This document shows, piece by piece, positions 63,746-64,000 of a stretch of DNA of 64,000 bases. Origin of the DNA: CBDBND01 sp965262665 (GTDB lineage: Bacteria; Pseudomonadota; Alphaproteobacteria; Rhodospirillales; Rhodospirillaceae). The notes beneath the pieces are model-generated. The model was given only the letters and a program-made list of their open reading frames with translations. It was not told where the DNA came from and made no database searches. Both the position numbers and the translations under genes were made by a program. Within the stretch, counting starts at the first letter, position 1. Each line of letters opens with the position of its first letter. The DNA lies in the NCBI GenBank assembly GCA_965262665.1, contig CBDHFR010000004.1, positions 3,162,001 to 3,226,000 of the forward strand, in the 5' to 3' direction.

Positions 63746-64000
63746 ATGACTAGGTTTAGAATCAGCATTCAAAACACTTTTGGGGTTTTTGCTCTTTCAT
63801 TGTTTCTTTTTGTTTCAGCGACCTTCGCCAAAACTGTTCTCGTCACCGGCGCCAATCGGGGGATCGGCCTGGAGTTCGTCCGCCATTACGCTGATGCGGG
63901 CTATACGGTGATTGCCACGGCACGCACGCCCAGCCGGGCTGAAGACCTCAACGCTATGGCGGCGGCAAGCGACGGCATTGTTGTGGAAGAACTGGACGTC
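63746..64000 (+). CDS. Short-chain dehydrogenase/reductase with N-terminal signal peptide, 3' end beyond the window
   Basis: The 85 codons present start at ATG 63746 with AAGAGGAG six bases upstream. The first 28 residues form a signal peptide (QNTFGVFALSLFLFVSATFA). Directly after it comes the SDR nucleotide-binding motif KTVLVTGANRGIGLEFVRHY and the strand VIATARTPSRAEDL. The T-G-x-x-x-G-I-G motif is intact. An exported SDR is unusual because NAD(P) is scarce in the periplasm. An uncleaved membrane anchor is an alternative. Confidence 0.8.
   Translation, partial: MTRFRISIQNTFGVFALSLFLFVSATFAKTVLVTGANRGIGLEFVRHYADAGYTVIATARTPSRAEDLNAMAAASDGIVVEELDV

Overview
The window reads as chromosome of a Gram-negative Pseudomonadota, most likely an alphaproteobacterium. 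It has TonB-dependent uptake, Tat-exported oxidoreductases, a P4-type integrase, a mutA-mutB-meaB propionate module, DUF6491-like secreted proteins and GC-rich IS630 and ISAs1 elements. No rRNA, tRNA or CRISPR array was seen. The species cannot be named from this sequence.

Layout. 1-2.4 kb: a tyrosine integrase, a translationally coupled unknown gene and a 5'-shortened beta-propeller hydrolase, which looks like an island edge. 2.7-4.5 kb: an AhpD-like gene of lower GC and a decayed TPR lipoprotein. 4.6-14.3 kb, mostly minus strand: an FAD-dependent dehydrogenase, a Tat flavin amine oxidase, four cupin-type proteins (two in near-identical tandem) and a PepSY membrane protein, with two tandem small secreted proteins on the plus strand. 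This resembles a catabolic and redox cluster of unknown substrate. 14.4-23 kb: a NicO-like metal transporter, fetA and fetB (both frameshifted), a zinc-less MDR reductase, a double VOC protein, an AAHS-type MFS permease, an alpha/beta hydrolase without the usual serine, a pentapeptide-repeat membrane protein and a TTC38-like TPR protein cut by a premature stop. 23-34 kb: a PD40 lipoprotein, four secreted SUMF1/FGE-fold proteins (one fused to a VOC domain, two broken), a second flavin amine oxidase, an NTF2-like protein and an orphan IorB-type molybdenum hydroxylase. 34-48.6 kb: three methyltransferases, two related small proteins, and mutA-mutB-meaB-purU bracketed by two exported M19 dipeptidase homologues, then a frameshifted hydrolase and an orphan peptide-binding protein. 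49-61.4 kb: an IS graveyard around a TonB receptor and MFS gene and a mazEF module. 61.4-64 kb: a decapitated flavin monooxygenase next to an intact paralogue, and the start of an SDR that carries a signal peptide.

Two themes cut across the window. Genes are decaying: there are in-frame stops, single-base frameshifts mostly at short homopolymers, a large in-frame deletion and IS expansion, though some frameshifts could be sequencing error. Enzyme folds are also reused without their usual catalytic residues: an M19 homologue missing three metal ligands, FGE-fold proteins without the FGE cysteines, and an alpha/beta hydrolase without the nucleophile.

The most promising candidates for something undescribed are the secreted SUMF1-fold family with an N-terminal D-C-x-x-C-P motif in a Tat/Sec oxidoreductase operon, and the M19 pair around the methylmalonyl-CoA operon.
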